Assembly (NCBI GenBank): GCA_030038415.1
Contig: JASHOX010000096.1
Location: 1 to 56,148, forward strand
Source of the DNA: Xanthobacteraceae bacterium
GTDB taxonomy: Bacteria; Pseudomonadota; Alphaproteobacteria; Rhizobiales; Xanthobacteraceae
Length of the DNA: 56,148 nt
Direction: 5' to 3'
Below the pieces are notes generated by a model. That model made no database searches and was not told where the DNA came from. It was given only the letters and a program-made list of their open reading frames with translations. The position numbers and the translations under genes are program-made. Positions 54,625 to 56,148 of this stretch are shown one piece after another; the first letter of the stretch is position 1, and each line of letters opens with the position of its first letter.

Positions 54625-56148
54625 TTACGCCGCCTTCTTCATCCGCGTCACGTCCGGCGGCACTGCTTCCTCGGCGAGTGCCGCCAATGCGGTATCGAGC
54701 GGCATGGTCTCACTCTTGTCGCTGCCAAGCCGGCGGATCGACACCGTGCGCTCGGCCGCTTCCTTCTTGCCGACGACCAAAAGCACGGGGACTTTCGCCA
54801 GCGAGTGCTCGCGGACCTTGTAGTTGATTTTCTCGTTGCGCAGATCGCCTTCGACGCGCAGCCCCAGCCGCCGCGCCGCCGCGATAGCGTCGCGGGCGTA
54901 ATCGTCGGCGTCGGAGGTGATGGTGGCGATTGCGGCCTGTAACGGCGACAGCCACAGCGGCAGATGGCCGGCATAATGCTCGATCATGATGCCGGTGAAG
55001 CGTTCGAGCGAGCCGAACATGGCGCGATGCAGCATCACCGGCGTCACTTTGTTGGAGTGCTCGTCGATGTAGAAGGCGCCGAGCCGGCCCGGCATGTTGA
55101 GATCCACCTGCACGGTGCCGCATTGCCAATCGCGGCCGATGGCGTCACGCAGCACATATTCGAGCTTGGGACCGTAGAACGCGCCTTCGCCCTTGTTGAG
55201 CGTCCACGGTCGGCCGGAGGCCTCGAGCGCCTGCATCAACGCCGCCTCGGCCTTGTCCCACACCGCATCCTCGCCGATGCGTTTCTCCGGCCGGTCGGAG
55301 AACTTGATGCGCACGTCATCAAAGCCGAAGTCGCGGTAGATCGAGAGAATGAGGTCGTTGACCTTGATGACCTCTTCGGCGATCTGCTCCTCGGTGATGA
55401 AGATGTGCGCGTCGTCCTGGGTGAAGGCGCGCACCCGCATCAGTCCGTGCAGCGCGCCGGACGGCTCGAAGCGGTGCACCTTGCCGAACTCGGCAATCTT
55501 GAACGGCAGGTCGCGATAGGATTTCAGGCCGTTCTTGAAGATCTGGATGTGGCCGGGGCAGTTCATCGGCTTGACCACGAAGGTGCGGTCGTCCTCCTCG
55601 CGCGGCTGAATGAGAAACATCGAATCGCGGAACGTCGCCATGTGGCCGGACGCCACCCACAGCGATGAATCGATGAGCTGCGGCGCATTGACCTCGGCGT
55701 AGCCGGCGTCGGTCTGGCGGCGGCGGATATAGTTCTCCAGCGTCTGGAACAGCGTCCAGCCTTTGGGGTGCCAGAACACCGAGCCGGGCGCCTCCTCCTG
55801 AAAATGAAACAGATCCATCTCGCGGCCGAGCCGGCGATGGTCGCGCTTCTCGGCCTCCTCGATCTGCTTCAAATAGGCGTCGAGTTCCTCCTGCTTGGCA
55901 AACGCGGTGCCGTAGATGCGGGACAGCATTTCGCGGTTGGAATCGCCGCGCCAATAGGCGCCGGCCACTTTCAAAAGCTTGAATGCGTTGCCGATCTTGC
56001 CGGTCGAGGTCATGTGCGGGCCGCGGCACAGATCGAACCAATCGCCTTGCTTGTAGATCTTGATCTCTTGATCCTCGGGAATGGCGTCGACCAGCTCGAC
56101 CTTGAACTGCTCGCCCATGTCGGCGAACGCGCGCTTGGCGTCGTCGCG
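54625..56148 (-). CDS. thrS: Threonine--tRNA ligase (5' truncated by window)
   Basis: The visible 507 residues reach the right edge, so the N-terminal TGS and part of the editing domain are outside. Present are the end of the editing domain ([18 protein letters not shown]), the class II catalytic core with motif 2 ([27 protein letters not shown]), the zinc Cys in [13 protein letters not shown], motif 3 ([16 protein letters not shown]), and the anticodon-binding domain ending with VRMKKAA-like residues. It charges tRNA-Thr. The window edge, not a frameshift, ends it. Confidence 0.97.
   Translation of the reverse strand, partial: RDDAKRAFADMGEQFKVELVDAIPEDQEIKIYKQGDWFDLCRGPHMTSTGKIGNAFKLLKVAGAYWRGDSNREMLSRIYGTAFAKQEELDAYLKQIEEAEKRDHRRLGREMDLFHFQEEAPGSVFWHPKGWTLFQTLENYIRRRQTDAGYAEVNAPQLIDSSLWVASGHMATFRDSMFLIQPREEDDRTFVVKPMNCPGHIQIFKNGLKSYRDLPFKIAEFGKVHRFEPSGALHGLMRVRAFTQDDAHIFITEEQIAEEVIKVNDLILSIYRDFGFDDVRIKFSDRPEKRIGEDAVWDKAEAALMQALEASGRPWTLNKGEGAFYGPKLEYVLRDAIGRDWQCGTVQVDLNMPGRLGAFYIDEHSNKVTPVMLHRAMFGSLERFTGIMIEHYAGHLPLWLSPLQAAIATITSDADDYARDAIAAARRLGLRVEGDLRNEKINYKVREHSLAKVPVLLVVGKKEAAERTVSIRRLGSDKSETMPLDTALAALAEEAVPPDVTRMKKAA

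Overview
The window is GC-rich, densely packed and has the look of an alphaproteobacterial chromosome, most likely of the order Hyphomicrobiales (Bradyrhizobium/Xanthobacteraceae-like relatives). Supporting families are Usg, BcsS, DUF3126, PAS_5, the zf-CHCC/monooxygenase pair, a BTLCP protease, the Anbu/ATP-grasp/alpha-E cluster, a CIRCE-like site upstream of groESL, and several short palindromic repeats of rhizobial type. There is no phage, insertion sequence, transposase, integrase or CRISPR array. It is ordinary chromosomal backbone with many lineage-specific small genes.

Layout. 1-8.2 kb: end of an unknown gene, a DUF4189 secreted protein, BcsS, an MFS transporter, an HdeD-like membrane protein, a DUF72 protein, a class III adenylate cyclase, and a BKACE plus Gfo/Idh/MocA oxidoreductase pair. 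8.2-11.1 kb: groES-groEL with a CIRCE-like site, then usg. 11.2-17.4 kb: a receiver protein lacking its phosphoacceptor Asp, a CNT nucleoside transporter, a cyclophilin-fold protein, a membrane protein, an SDR and a large CHASE4-like/GGDEF/EAL protein. 17.5-21.7 kb: a four-gene minus-strand operon of ATP-grasp, alpha-E, transglutaminase-like and Anbu proteasome-like protease; its transglutaminase carries Ser where the catalytic Cys should be. 21.8-28.1 kb: SHOCT protein, CinA-like protein, secreted hydrolase, DUF5939-type cyclase, phosphoribosyltransferase, cupin, tRNA-Leu(TAA) and a methyltransferase. 28.1-35 kb: ParA/DUF697 pair, membrane protein, PilZ protein, lipoprotein, MgtC/DUF4010 protein and a UvrD-type helicase. 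35-38.1 kb: divergent copper module (copA and csoR-DUF488) with a readable promoter and operator. 38.1-48.4 kb: MetE-like enzyme, two foldback elements with complementary loops, two FAD monooxygenases, zf-CHCC protein, cysE, a doubled DUF3126 protein, SGNH hydrolase and gamma-carbonic anhydrase. 48.5-56.1 kb: BTLCP protease, double-PilZ protein, PAS_5 protein, a possible small RNA or small ORF ending in a strong terminator, rhomboid protease, CBS protein, a Cys-rich secreted miniprotein, a secreted repeat-like protein and the 3' part of thrS.

Functional themes. Second-messenger signalling is well represented: two cyclases for cAMP, one GGDEF-EAL protein and two PilZ proteins (three PilZ domains) for c-di-GMP, plus BcsS of cellulose export. 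The most unusual coherent system is the Anbu cluster, predicted from the literature on amidoligases to make and/or process a peptide-like product. It is recognised bioinformatically but biochemically poorly characterised. The most unusual DNA structure is the pair of long hairpins at 39505-39667.
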